Assembly: GCA_022561955.1 (NCBI GenBank)
Contig: JADFQF010000058.1
Span: 1 to 7,570, forward strand
Direction of reading: 5' to 3'
Source: Chloroflexota bacterium
GTDB lineage: Bacteria > Chloroflexota > Dehalococcoidia > SAR202 > UBA11138
DNA: 7,570 nucleotides
Shown: positions 1-5,957 of the stretch, one piece after another
Layout: each line of letters begins with the position of its first letter
Position numbering within the stretch: position 1 is the first letter of the stretch
Notes under the pieces: generated by a model
Databases searched by the model: none
What the model saw: the letters and a program-made list of their open reading frames with translations, nothing else
What the model was told of the DNA's origin: nothing
Made by a program: the position numbers and the translations under genes

Positions 1-254
1 GATTGAGTGGAATCGCGAAGGAAGCCTGCGTGGTAGGCCTGACGGGTATCGAAAGGGATCACCTCCAGTTCCAAACCCTGTAAGACTTCCTCGACAGCCT
101 CCACCGGCATGCCGCCCTCAACAAGCTTAGCAACTATCTCTGAAAGGTTCACCGCACTGATAGCTGCTTCCGGAACTGCGTCGGCTACTGCCTCCGCTCC
201 CGGCTCTACGTTAAGCAAAGCCAAAATCGCGGAGGCATCCAGGATGACGTTCAC
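1..254 (-). CDS. vapC: VapC-type PIN-domain toxin (3' end beyond the window)
   Basis: Probable ribonuclease toxin of a type II toxin-antitoxin pair; PIN-domain VapC proteins cut RNA with metal ions held by conserved acidic residues. The frame starts with GTG at 254-252 and gives 84 residues before the left edge; a full family member has about 130. It opens NVILDASAILALL with the first acidic residue D6, followed by AISAVNLSEIVAKL with the conserved E39 and then VIPFDTRQAYHAG with D69. The last metal-binding Asp, normally in an LGDR-like motif, would lie outside the window. The GTG overlaps the antitoxin stop codon as GTGA, and a GGAGG sits about 10 bases upstream inside the antitoxin gene, so translation is probably coupled. 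Assignment rests on recognised family motifs plus the antitoxin next door. Whether the toxin is intact cannot be judged here. Confidence 0.85.
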   Translation of the reverse strand, partial: MNVILDASAILALLNVEPGAEAVADAVPEAAISAVNLSEIVAKLVEGGMPVEAVEEVLQGLELEVIPFDTRQAYHAGFLRDSTQ

Positions 255-499
255 TCTTTGGATGCCTCCGCCCGACGCTCCTGGATCAGTTCGTCAGACA
301 GACTTCGCCCTGCCGCTATGTGGTGTCGAAATATCCCCTGGGCTCGTTTGATCACTGTCCGGCGGGTAAATACCCGCACTTCATCGTCCCTCAAAGATAA
401 GATAAGCTCGTCACCGGTTTTGACACCCAAAGCTTCGCGAAATTCAGCCGGCAGTACGATTCTGCCACCTTGCCCAAGTTTTGTCGTTATGCTCTCCAT
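251..499 (-). CDS. vapB: AbrB/SpoVT-domain antitoxin of the VapBC pair
   Basis: Small DNA-binding antitoxin that should neutralise the neighbouring PIN toxin and repress their shared promoter. With the start chosen here it has 82 residues. Residues 4-48 form an AbrB-type swapped-hairpin domain (KLGQGGRIVLPAEFREALG, then TGDELILSL). Residues 49-82 (ending SLSDELIQERRAEASKE) are the charged tail that usually binds toxin. An in-frame ATG at 511 would add MRWH. I prefer the ATG at 499-497 because GAGGTGG lies at the right spacing before it, and because the likely transcription start falls near 509, leaving no leader for the upstream ATG. The stop TGA at 253-251 overlaps the toxin GTG. The gene begins about 45 bases from the end of the aldehyde dehydrogenase remnant. 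Confidence 0.88.
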   Translation of the reverse strand: MESITTKLGQGGRIVLPAEFREALGVKTGDELILSLRDDEVRVFTRRTVIKRAQGIFRHHIAAGRSLSDELIQERRAEASKE

Positions 500-515
500 G
501 TGCCACCTCATTAAT

Positions 516-524
516 AATATACCA
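516..524 (-). promoter_or_regulatory. Candidate extended -10 promoter of the toxin-antitoxin pair
   Basis: Read on the minus strand this is TGGTATATT, a TGn extension followed by a -10-like TATATT. It lies in a short AT-rich patch within otherwise GC-rich DNA. No good -35 hexamer is present 17 bases upstream, which fits an extended -10 promoter. The start of transcription would be near 509, giving a leader of about 10 bases that contains the AGGTGG ribosome binding site. No clear operator palindrome was found. Confidence 0.4.
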
Positions 525-542
525 TCTTTCTTTTAAATGGCA

Positions 543-995
543 TCATAGGTCCAACAGCACGGTACCGCTGTCCAACAAATCTCGGCCGCCGCGCCGGAGA
601 GTCCGCTCGTTCGGCCCATACACGATGATGTCGTGGGTGATGTTCGAGCCGGTGATGTGGACCTCGTCGATGCCGTCGTGCTGGCAGAGGTAGGCACCCA
701 CCTCACCGCCGCCGTAGGCCGTCCGCAAGAAGCCATCGCGAATGAACTCCTCGAAGACCTCCTCCTGGAAGGGCGCGACGTACTCGTTGACCGGGTTGAA
801 CTTGAGCAGAACCACCTGGTCCTCGAAGAACAGCTTGTGAATCGTGTCGAGTGAGCCAATGCTCGGCACGTTCCCCGCTGCGAGCACCAGGGCCACCTTC
901 CCCTCGGTGGGAATCTCAACCGCGCCACCGCAGGCTGTCAGCGACAACGCCGCCGCGATAGCTGAAATCCAGATTGTTGTCTTCAATTTCGTCAC
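543..995 (-). CDS. Lipoprotein signal peptide joined to an internal aldehyde dehydrogenase fragment (probable chimeric gene remnant)
   Basis: A 150-residue frame from GTG at 995-993. Residues 1-22 are a textbook lipoprotein signal: basic start (TKLK), hydrophobic core (ISAIAAALSL) and lipobox LTAC with C22. From about residue 32 the sequence is unmistakably internal aldehyde-dehydrogenase superfamily sequence: GKVALVLAAGNVPSIG, VVLLKFNPVNEY, YGGGEVGAYLCQH, DEVHITGS, THDIIVYGP. These motifs belong to the NAD-binding half of an enzyme of about 580 residues, roughly its residues 200-320 by memory of the family. The N-terminal part and the whole catalytic half with the active-site Cys are missing. 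Homology fades at LLDSGTVLLDL just before the stop. It cannot be an active dehydrogenase; if expressed it would be a lipid-anchored fragment outside the membrane. GTG is the only possible start preceding the signal peptide, because a TAG lies three codons upstream. The ribosome binding site is weak. Confidence 0.6.
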   Translation of the reverse strand: MTKLKTTIWISAIAAALSLTACGGAVEIPTEGKVALVLAAGNVPSIGSLDTIHKLFFEDQVVLLKFNPVNEYVAPFQEEVFEEFIRDGFLRTAYGGGEVGAYLCQHDGIDEVHITGSNITHDIIVYGPNERTLRRGGRDLLDSGTVLLDL

Positions 996-1010
996 TTTGT
1001 TCTACCCTAA

Positions 1011-1127
1011 CTGCACCCCTACGGGCCAGTCGGGACGATTGTAGCCACCTACTCATCGGGACTCGAAGTAGACGAAAGACCCATCGGCAAGATCGAAAGC
1101 ATTCAAGGCTCAATAACTAACGACGCG
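1011..1127 (+). other. In-frame upstream part of the truncated GAF domain, with rearrangement joint near 1011-1032
   Basis: The kinase reading frame stays open upstream of its GTG as far as a TAA at 1008-1010. Translated, it reads GTIVATYSSGLEVDERPIG, then KIESIQGSITNDAV. This is recognisable GAF-domain sequence that continues smoothly into the kinase. There is no ATG, GTG or TTG in frame in this stretch (only CTG at 1011), and no ribosome binding site. Domain-like sequence begins abruptly at about 1030, only 16-35 bases from the oppositely oriented lipoprotein start at 995. I infer that a rearrangement, or an assembly joint, removed the first part of the kinase gene. Confidence 0.6.
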
Positions 1128-2948
1128 GTGCATAGCTCGTCGAGCAGACTCGTGCAGACCGAAGACGAGACATGGTTCGCCGAGCATTTCCCGGTGGCTC
1201 TTCCTTCCTTCAGGGCGGGGCTCAGGTCTTTCATATCGGTGCCGTTGATTTCCGACAACGACGTCATCGGAGCACTTTCCATATCATCTACGATTCCGGA
1301 TGCCTTTGGTACAAGAGACATCGCGGCGGCCGAGCAGGTAGCCACGCAGATTGCCGGAGCGGTTGCCAGCTCTCAGCATTATCTGCAGAGACAGCAGGCG
1401 GAGACGGCCCTCGCAGAGAGCATGGAGCTTTACCGCACTCTGCTGGAAAGCGCGCCCGACGGCGTCCTATTGACCACGGAGAGCGGCCAAATCGAGCTGG
1501 TAAATGCGCGCATAGAGGAAATGTTCGGATATAGTCGAACTGAGCTCATCGGTGAAAAGATCGAGATTCTAGTTCCCGCAAGTGCGAGAAAAGAACACCA
1601 CAAGCTCAGATTAGATTACGAGAAAAACCCCAAGACGAGGGGCATGGGCGGACGCCTCGATATTATTGGACTGCGAAAAGACGGCACCGAATTTTCAGTC
1701 GACATCACCCTCAGCCCGCTAAGGACCGACAGAGGGCTGCTCGTCACCAGCATCATTCGCGACACGACCGATAGGAGACAACTGGAAGAGCAGCTGCTAC
1801 ATTCGCAAAAGATGGAGGCGGTCGGACAGCTGGCAGGCGGAGTGGCTCACGACTTCAACAACATGCTGTCGGCCATCATCAGCTACACGCACCTCGCCCA
1901 GATGAGGAGCGAAAAGGGCAGCCCGATGAGCGAATACCTCGACGAGGTGCGGAAGGCGGCCGACAGAGCCTCCCACCTGACTCGCCAGCTTCTGGCGTTC
2001 TCAAGACGTCAGATCGTTGAGCCCAGGTCCCTCAATATCAATGACATCGTATTGGAGCTCAACAATATGCTTCGCCGCCTGATCGGCGAGGACATCGAAA
2101 TAGTAATGCTGCCCGACTCCGATCTGGGCTTCACCAAGGTCGACCCCGGACAGATGGAACAGGTCATCGTGAACCTGGCCGTGAATAGTCGCGATGCCAT
2201 GCCGGACGGAGGGAAGCTCACGATATCCACCTTCAATTTCACTATCGACGATGAGAATGCTCTGGACCACTCTGTGAAGGAGAAGGGCGATTACATCGGC
2301 CTCAAAGTCGAGGACACCGGCGTGGGCATGAGCGAGGAGGTGAGGGCCCACATATTCGAGCCGTTCTATACCACGAAGGAGGTGGGTAAGGGGACGGGCT
2401 TGGGCCTATCCATATGCTACGGCATCGCCGAACAGAACGGAGGATGCATCTCTGTCGAGAGCGAAGTCGGGAAGGGCACGGCCATTACCCTGCTGTTGCC
2501 GCGGCTGAAAATAAGCCATGGAGATTCCTCCCGCATGAGCCAGTTGGACACGCTTCCCCAGGGCAAGGAAAAGATACTTCTCGTTGAAGACGAGCCCATG
2601 GTCCGAGAGGTTACGGCGCACGTTCTGCGGGAGCAGGGTTACACCGTCGTCGAGGCCGCGAATGGAGTGGAGGCGGTCAGAGCATTTTCCGAAGATACCA
2701 TAACGGACATCGACCTTCTTCTGACGGACATCGTGATGCCACTCATGAGCGGGCGAGAGCTTGCGGAGAAGGTCAAGCTAATGCACCCTGGGATCAAGGT
2801 GCTGTACGCGTCGGGCTATACGGACGACGAAATCGTGCGGCGGGAGATAATGACCGACGACAGACAGTTCATCATGAAGCCCTTCACGCCCCTTACGCTC
2901 ACGAAGAAAGTGAGAGAGGCCCTGGATCGCCTCCAACCCGTGGGGTAA
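1128..2948 (+). CDS. Hybrid sensor histidine kinase (partial GAF, PAS, HisKA, HATPase, receiver), 5'-truncated
   Basis: Cytoplasmic signalling kinase with no membrane segment in the part present. Counting from the GTG at 1128, residues 1-86 are the C-terminal half of a GAF domain (LPSFRAGLRSFISVPLI). Residues 97-217 are a PAS domain with a following PAC segment (ESAPDGVLL, FGYSRTELIG, SIIRDTTDRRQ). The HisKA phosphoacceptor is H241 in GGVAHDFNN. ATPase boxes follow: N353 in NLAVNSRDAM, VEDTGVGM at 394-401, FEPFYTTK, and GKGTGLGLS at 420-428. Residues 481-600 are a receiver with acidic pocket E487/D488, phospho-acceptor D534 in LLTDIVMP, and K584. All catalytic residues are present, so the kinase core looks functional. 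The sensory part starts mid-GAF, coding potential extends upstream without a normal start, and no ribosome binding site precedes the GTG. It may be a 5'-truncated pseudogene or start at an internal ATG such as the one at 1422. No partner regulator is nearby. Confidence 0.85.
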   Translation: MHSSSSRLVQTEDETWFAEHFPVALPSFRAGLRSFISVPLISDNDVIGALSISSTIPDAFGTRDIAAAEQVATQIAGAVASSQHYLQRQQAETALAESMELYRTLLESAPDGVLLTTESGQIELVNARIEEMFGYSRTELIGEKIEILVPASARKEHHKLRLDYEKNPKTRGMGGRLDIIGLRKDGTEFSVDITLSPLRTDRGLLVTSIIRDTTDRRQLEEQLLHSQKMEAVGQLAGGVAHDFNNMLSAIISYTHLAQMRSEKGSPMSEYLDEVRKAADRASHLTRQLLAFSRRQIVEPRSLNINDIVLELNNMLRRLIGEDIEIVMLPDSDLGFTKVDPGQMEQVIVNLAVNSRDAMPDGGKLTISTFNFTIDDENALDHSVKEKGDYIGLKVEDTGVGMSEEVRAHIFEPFYTTKEVGKGTGLGLSICYGIAEQNGGCISVESEVGKGTAITLLLPRLKISHGDSSRMSQLDTLPQGKEKILLVEDEPMVREVTAHVLREQGYTVVEAANGVEAVRAFSEDTITDIDLLLTDIVMPLMSGRELAEKVKLMHPGIKVLYASGYTDDEIVRREIMTDDRQFIMKPFTPLTLTKKVREALDRLQPVG

Positions 2949-2955
2949 CCGCACC

Positions 2956-2971
2956 GCCTTTACAGGCTTTT
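2956..2971 (+). terminator. Small hairpin plus T4 after the kinase gene
   Basis: GCCT-TTAC-AGGC followed by TTTT, starting 8 bases after the kinase stop. The stem has only four pairs, so this is a weak candidate terminator. Confidence 0.2.
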
Positions 2972-3073
2972 CCTCGAATAGGTTACTCCTTCACCCTCGC
3001 CGCAACGACAGTTCCGCAGACACCCTACTTCGCGCCCGGCGCATCTCTCATTGGATTTCACCTCCGGCTTTAC

Positions 3074-3122
3074 AAGGCCTTCCCGACGAGGGCTTTTCAT
3101 ATGTCATAATGCGCCATATAAT
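3074..3122 (+). promoter_or_regulatory. Candidate promoter for the flavin reductase, overlapping a hairpin
   Basis: The 281-base gap between the kinase and the flavin reductase contains TTTTCA (3094-3099), 17 bases, then a perfect TATAAT (3117-3122), predicting a transcript start near 3129 and a leader of about 100 bases. A second -10-like CATAAT lies at 3105-3110. Just upstream and overlapping the -35 is an inverted repeat, 3074-3082 with 3088-3096: nine pairs including two G-T, loop CCGAC. It could be a terminator for upstream transcription or a regulator site. I see no coding sequence or RNA gene in the rest of the gap. Confidence 0.4.
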
Positions 3123-3229
3123 TCCGATGTTCGTCTATGACTGTCGGGTGAAACGAACACAGCCTTCACGCAGCCGACGGAGATACTCCCCCATCCGACG
3201 AACGTTATCTGCATACGAAGAGGTTCGAG

Positions 3230-3724
3230 ATGGCCGATTCCCAGGCGTTCAGACAGGCATGGGGCAAGTTTGCCACCGGCGTATCGGTGGTGACGTCCAA
3301 GGAGCGCGACGGCCATATTCACGGCATGGCGGCCAACGGCATCGCCTCGGTGTCGTTGGACCCTATGCTCGTTCTGGTCTGCGTCGGCCACAACCGCAAT
3401 TCTTACGAGCACATAAAGGGAAGCGGGCGCTTCGCAATCAACATCCTGGCAGAGGACCAGCGCGATATCGCAGAGTACTACGCGATGCCTCAAGAGCAGC
3501 GCAAGGACGAGCCGGATGCGACCTTTACCATGACGAAGGCAGGCGGCGCGTTTCTTGATGGAAGCCTCGCAAAGATGGACTGCCGTCTCGTGGACGAATA
3601 CGTCACCGGCGACCACAGCATTTTTATCGGCGAGGTTGATGAGATAGAGATCGCCGAAGGCAGACCACTGCTATTCAGCGAGGGCAAGTTCCGGCGCTTG
3701 GACGCCAATCGGTCCGTCTCTTAG
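3230..3724 (+). CDS. Flavin reductase-like, FMN-binding split-barrel protein
   Basis: A 164-residue single-domain protein of the flavin reductase-like family, the fold of HpaC-type reductases that supply reduced FMN or FAD to partner monooxygenases using NAD(P)H. Visible signatures are FATGVSVVTS (14-23), GMAANGIASVSLDP followed by MLVLVC (32-51), the FMN-contact region, GSGRFAINIL (64-73) and GDHSIFIGEV (127-136). Length is typical of the stand-alone family. The ATG at 3230 is preceded by GAAGAGG at 3217-3223 with good spacing. It has its own candidate promoter. No flavin-dependent monooxygenase is in the window, so its electron acceptor cannot be named, and some relatives are flavin-binding proteins of unknown role. 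The 261-base gap to the hydrolase argues against tight coupling, though both point the same way. Confidence 0.88.
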   Translation: MADSQAFRQAWGKFATGVSVVTSKERDGHIHGMAANGIASVSLDPMLVLVCVGHNRNSYEHIKGSGRFAINILAEDQRDIAEYYAMPQEQRKDEPDATFTMTKAGGAFLDGSLAKMDCRLVDEYVTGDHSIFIGEVDEIEIAEGRPLLFSEGKFRRLDANRSVS

Positions 3725-3734
3725 CTTCGGAACT

Positions 3735-3767
3735 CCCCGGCCGCGTTACCGCATTCAGAGGCCGGGG
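3735..3767 (+). terminator. Strong stem-loop just after the flavin reductase stop
   Basis: CCCCGGCC (3735-3742) pairs perfectly with GGCCGGGG (3760-3767) across a 17-base loop, starting 10 bases past the stop codon. There is no T tract, so it could be a Rho-type or mRNA-protecting 3' stem rather than a classical intrinsic terminator. Confidence 0.35.
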
Positions 3768-3885
3768 CTCGAGTCAAGAAACCGCCCGGAGCCTCGGCAG
3801 CTCGCTGGAATTTCCCAAAAGAATCTTCGACCTAGCATCCTCGCCAACGGCGGAGTCGGCCTCGGATTGCGGGCGTGGAACGCTC

Positions 3886-3931
3886 GGCCTAAGAATAGGC
3901 CCGGCAAGAGACCGGACCCGGATATTTTTTT
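3886..3931 (+). terminator. Two overlapping hairpins followed by T7, upstream of the hydrolase
   Basis: Hairpin A is GGCCTA-AGAA-TAGGCC (3886-3901). Hairpin B pairs GGCCCGG (3898-3904) with CCGGACC (3912-3918): six pairs and one mismatch, loop CAAGAGA. B is followed six bases later by seven T (3925-3931). A and B share bases 3898-3901, so they cannot form together. B plus T7 could end transcription from the flavin reductase, or form an attenuator for the hydrolase, whose start lies 54 bases beyond the T run. The rest of the 3725-3985 gap shows no gene. Confidence 0.35.
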
Positions 3932-3985
3932 CAGCATGAAGGCGCAACATATTTCGGAGAGTATCGGCGACGAACGGAGCTTTAA

Positions 3986-4882
3986 TTGGCACAGGACCGA
4001 GAAGAAACGATAGGCTACACCGAAGAATGGGCCGAGGTCGGAGACCTCCGCGTCCGATACCTGGACTGGGGTGGAGACGGACCGACGGTCCTGGCGCTCC
4101 ACGGACTGGCATCGTCGGCCAACTGGTACGATCTGGTCTGTCCGCTGCTGAGGAATAGTTACAGGGTAATCGCTCCGGACCAGCGAGGCCACGGCAGAAC
4201 GACTCAGGCGCCGTCGGGCTACGACTGGCAGACGCTGTCTTCCGACGCCGTCGCCCTTCTGGACCATCTTGGCATCGACCGAGCGGTCGTTCTGGGTCAC
4301 TCCTGGGGCGGCAACGTCGCCATAAATCTCGCGGCCGACGCACCGGACCGAATCGACGCACTCGTCATGATCGACGGCGGCACATTCGGAGCAAGACGCG
4401 CCTCCTCGCAGGACTGGACGTGGGAGTATTTCAAAAACCGGGCTGCCCCAAGGGATGTGTCGGGCACGCGTGAGGATTTTCTGAATCGAATGAGTCAACA
4501 GCTTTCCATCTGCTGGAACGAGCAGGTCGCGAGAGTGGTCCAGACGATGGTCTGGGAGGATGACTCCGGCCAGATGCACGACATTCTACGTCCCGACAAT
4601 CACGCGCAGGTGCTCAGAGCCATGTGGGACCACCCCGCATCGGAGACGTGGCCGAACATAAAGTGCCCAACCCTCATAGTTGCGGCGGGGCCCCTTCCCG
4701 AAAGGGCCAACTCAGAGTTCGCGGTCTGGAAGCGCGAGGGAGTCGCGGCGGCCTCCATGGCAATCCCCACAAACAGGGTCCGCTGGATTCCCGAGACGAT
4801 ACACGACATCGGTTTCCACAAGCCCCGGGAGCTCGCTCTGGTCATCGACGAGTTTCTCAGCGACGTTCTGCCAAAGTCCTAG
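3986..4882 (+). CDS. Alpha/beta-fold hydrolase
   Basis: A 298-residue soluble enzyme of the alpha/beta hydrolase superfamily (esterase, epoxide hydrolase, dehalogenase or C-C hydrolase type); the substrate is unknown. Seen in order: the oxyanion segment LALHGLASSANW with HG at 39-40, DQRGHGRT at 65-71, the nucleophile elbow GHSWGG with S106, and a C-terminal TIHDIGFHKP with the likely catalytic H273. A serine nucleophile argues against a haloalkane dehalogenase, which uses Asp. The acid is uncertain: the usual Asp after strand 7 is not obvious in IVAAGPLPER (E239 is possible), while D130 in VMIDGG after strand 6 is an alternative. Start is TTG at 3986, preceded by CGGAG with a six-base spacer and directly by an in-frame TAA, so no upstream start exists. 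Its TCC-TAG end lies in the border of the inverted-repeat element downstream. Confidence 0.88.
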   Translation: MAQDREETIGYTEEWAEVGDLRVRYLDWGGDGPTVLALHGLASSANWYDLVCPLLRNSYRVIAPDQRGHGRTTQAPSGYDWQTLSSDAVALLDHLGIDRAVVLGHSWGGNVAINLAADAPDRIDALVMIDGGTFGARRASSQDWTWEYFKNRAAPRDVSGTREDFLNRMSQQLSICWNEQVARVVQTMVWEDDSGQMHDILRPDNHAQVLRAMWDHPASETWPNIKCPTLIVAAGPLPERANSEFAVWKREGVAAASMAIPTNRVRWIPETIHDIGFHKPRELALVIDEFLSDVLPKS

Positions 4883-4905
4883 CAGGATGATGAAAAATGG
4901 GGAGT

Positions 4906-4928
4906 GCAGAGGGGCCAAGCCCCTTTGC
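4906..4928. terminator. Hairpin 1 inside the inverted-repeat element
   Basis: GCAGAGGGGC (4906-4915) pairs with GCCCCTTTGC (4919-4928): ten pairs with one G-T and loop CAA. It lies 23 bases past the hydrolase stop and probably helps end plus-strand transcripts, although there is no T tract after it. Confidence 0.5.
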
Positions 4929-4934
4929 TGGGAG

Positions 4935-4953
4935 TCTGAGGGTGTCCCTCAGA
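4935..4953. terminator. Hairpin 2 inside the inverted-repeat element
   Basis: TCTGAGGG (4935-4942) and CCCTCAGA (4946-4953) pair perfectly over eight bases around the loop TGT. A pyrimidine-rich run with four T (4962-4974) follows on the plus strand. A third, imperfect stem (4965-4971 with 4979-4985) comes next. Together these could serve as a terminator for both converging genes. Confidence 0.5.
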
Positions 4954-5023
4954 TACAAATTCCCCCTTTTCCTTACTAGAAAGAGTGCCAAAGGGATTGT
5001 GGAAAGAGTTTTTCAACACCCTG

Positions 5024-5743
5024 CTAGGAGCCGGACGCGGAGGCGGGCGCTTGACTCCCCGGCTGAACGGCGCCGTCTGTCTCCGATGAGACCGACGCCA
5101 CCGCTTCACTGCCTTTCACGGGCTCTTTTTCGGTCTCCTCCTTCTTGAGTCTGTCCGAATACGACATCAGCGAGCTCATGAGCACGTATATGACCCGCAG
5201 CACGAATTCCATGGCCACGATGAGTATCAGGTAGTAGAGTATCAGCTCGAAATTGCTCCCGATCTCCTTTATGTTCGCAACGGAGGCGGAGACCGTGGCG
5301 AGGATGGAGCTGTCTATCAACATGATGCCAAGCATGGCGAAGGGCAATATCTTGGCCAGGTCCCGCGAAAGGTCCTCGTTATAGTATGCCGCGACCCTGA
5401 TTGCCCCCACAATCGCCATGGAGACCAGCATCACGTTCTCGACCTGCTGGTCTTGGGACATGAAAGACAGCAGCACCGCCAGGACCAGAAACCAGAAGAA
5501 GGCGAATACGGGAAACATGATCAGGTATTTGACCGTGTAAAAGGCCAGGCCTATGGTCTTCCGTACAAACTTGAAGTTCGCGTGGTTATGCTTGGACAGG
5601 TCCAGCTTGAATATGTCTTTGGCCGCAAGAAAGCGATAGAACCGGAAGATGAATATGGCGTAAACGGACATCGCCGCGACGAACAGGACCAGGGGCTTCA
5701 ATATGTCGTAAATCTCATTGATGTTCAGCTGTGGAATGACCAT
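5024..5743 (-). CDS. Multi-pass membrane protein of unknown function
   Basis: A 239-residue integral membrane protein that I cannot assign to a named family. After a short start (MVIPQLNINEIYDILKP) hydrophobic stretches lie at about 15-37, 69-94, 102-120, 132-152 and 164-192, suggesting four or five membrane spans. A basic loop (residues 41-62, KDIFKLDLSKHNHANFKFVRK) follows the first span, consistent with a cytoplasmic loop. The tail from about 196 is highly charged (DRLKKEETEKEPVK) and then Ser/Ala/Gly/Pro-rich, probably disordered. A longer frame starts at 5935, but the ATG at 5743-5741 has GAGG six bases upstream, and the extra N-terminal residues look non-coding. The gene converges on the hydrolase; its TAG stop lies within the CTAG flank of the inverted-repeat element. 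Its promoter is unclear; the AT-rich patch near 5813-5826 is one possibility. Confidence 0.75.
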   Translation of the reverse strand: MVIPQLNINEIYDILKPLVLFVAAMSVYAIFIFRFYRFLAAKDIFKLDLSKHNHANFKFVRKTIGLAFYTVKYLIMFPVFAFFWFLVLAVLLSFMSQDQQVENVMLVSMAIVGAIRVAAYYNEDLSRDLAKILPFAMLGIMLIDSSILATVSASVANIKEIGSNFELILYYLILIVAMEFVLRVIYVLMSSLMSYSDRLKKEETEKEPVKGSEAVASVSSETDGAVQPGSQAPASASGS

Positions 5744-5957
5744 GGCGGACCTCGACGCGCAGGTTTGTGCTCTTGGTTTTCGACCGAGACCTCGGAGTTT
5801 CCGGGATTTCAACGAATAATAATACATCCGTCGTGTATGTGCGTTGGTGCTCTTCCAGTTTATTATGGACGGCGCCCGATTCCTCGAATCATCGAAAAAG
5901 CCGCTGATTTTCATGATCGCGCTTGCTTCGGTCATTCGTGCATGGCCGCAGACGCGT

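Larger units (their letters stand above)
4878..5028. mobile_element. MITE-like inverted-repeat element between convergent genes
   Basis: The core 4883-5023 (141 bases) begins CAGGATGATGAAAAA and ends TTTTTCAACACCCTG. The reverse complement of the right end is CAGGGTGTTGAAAAA, matching the left end at 13 of 15 bases. Both ends are flanked by CTAG (4879-4882 and 5024-5027), a candidate 4-base target duplication; the matching region extends outward by two further bases on each side. The inside carries no gene and is filled with hairpins. The size, inverted ends beginning with CA, flanking repeat and lack of coding sequence are those of a non-autonomous miniature transposable element. From memory, similar hairpin-rich units recur in Dehalococcoidia-like genomes, and TGTTGAAAAA ends occur on some insertion sequences; both points are unverified. 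Alternatively it is a dispersed bidirectional terminator repeat. No transposase is in the window. Confidence 0.65.

Noticed and set aside
533..928. Minus-strand frame overlapping the lipoprotein/dehydrogenase fragment
   Set aside because: Arg/Ser-rich out-of-frame translation of the same DNA; the dehydrogenase motifs are all in the other frame.
3104..3616. Minus-strand frame of 170 codons across the flavin reductase
   Set aside because: Antisense to an unmistakable flavin reductase and without domain signal of its own.
3936..4013. Short 25-codon frame ahead of and overlapping the hydrolase start, as a leader peptide
   Set aside because: ATG lacks a ribosome binding site and follows the T7 run directly; nothing distinguishes it from chance.
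3755..4579. Long minus-strand frame of 274 codons opposite the hydrolase
   Set aside because: It is the mirror of a clear alpha/beta hydrolase, has no recognisable domain and is rich in Arg/Pro/Ser as expected for an antisense frame in GC-rich DNA.
5744..5935. N-terminal extension of the membrane protein to a start at 5935
   Set aside because: No ribosome binding site, sequence unlike protein, and a good GAGG-spaced ATG exists at 5743.
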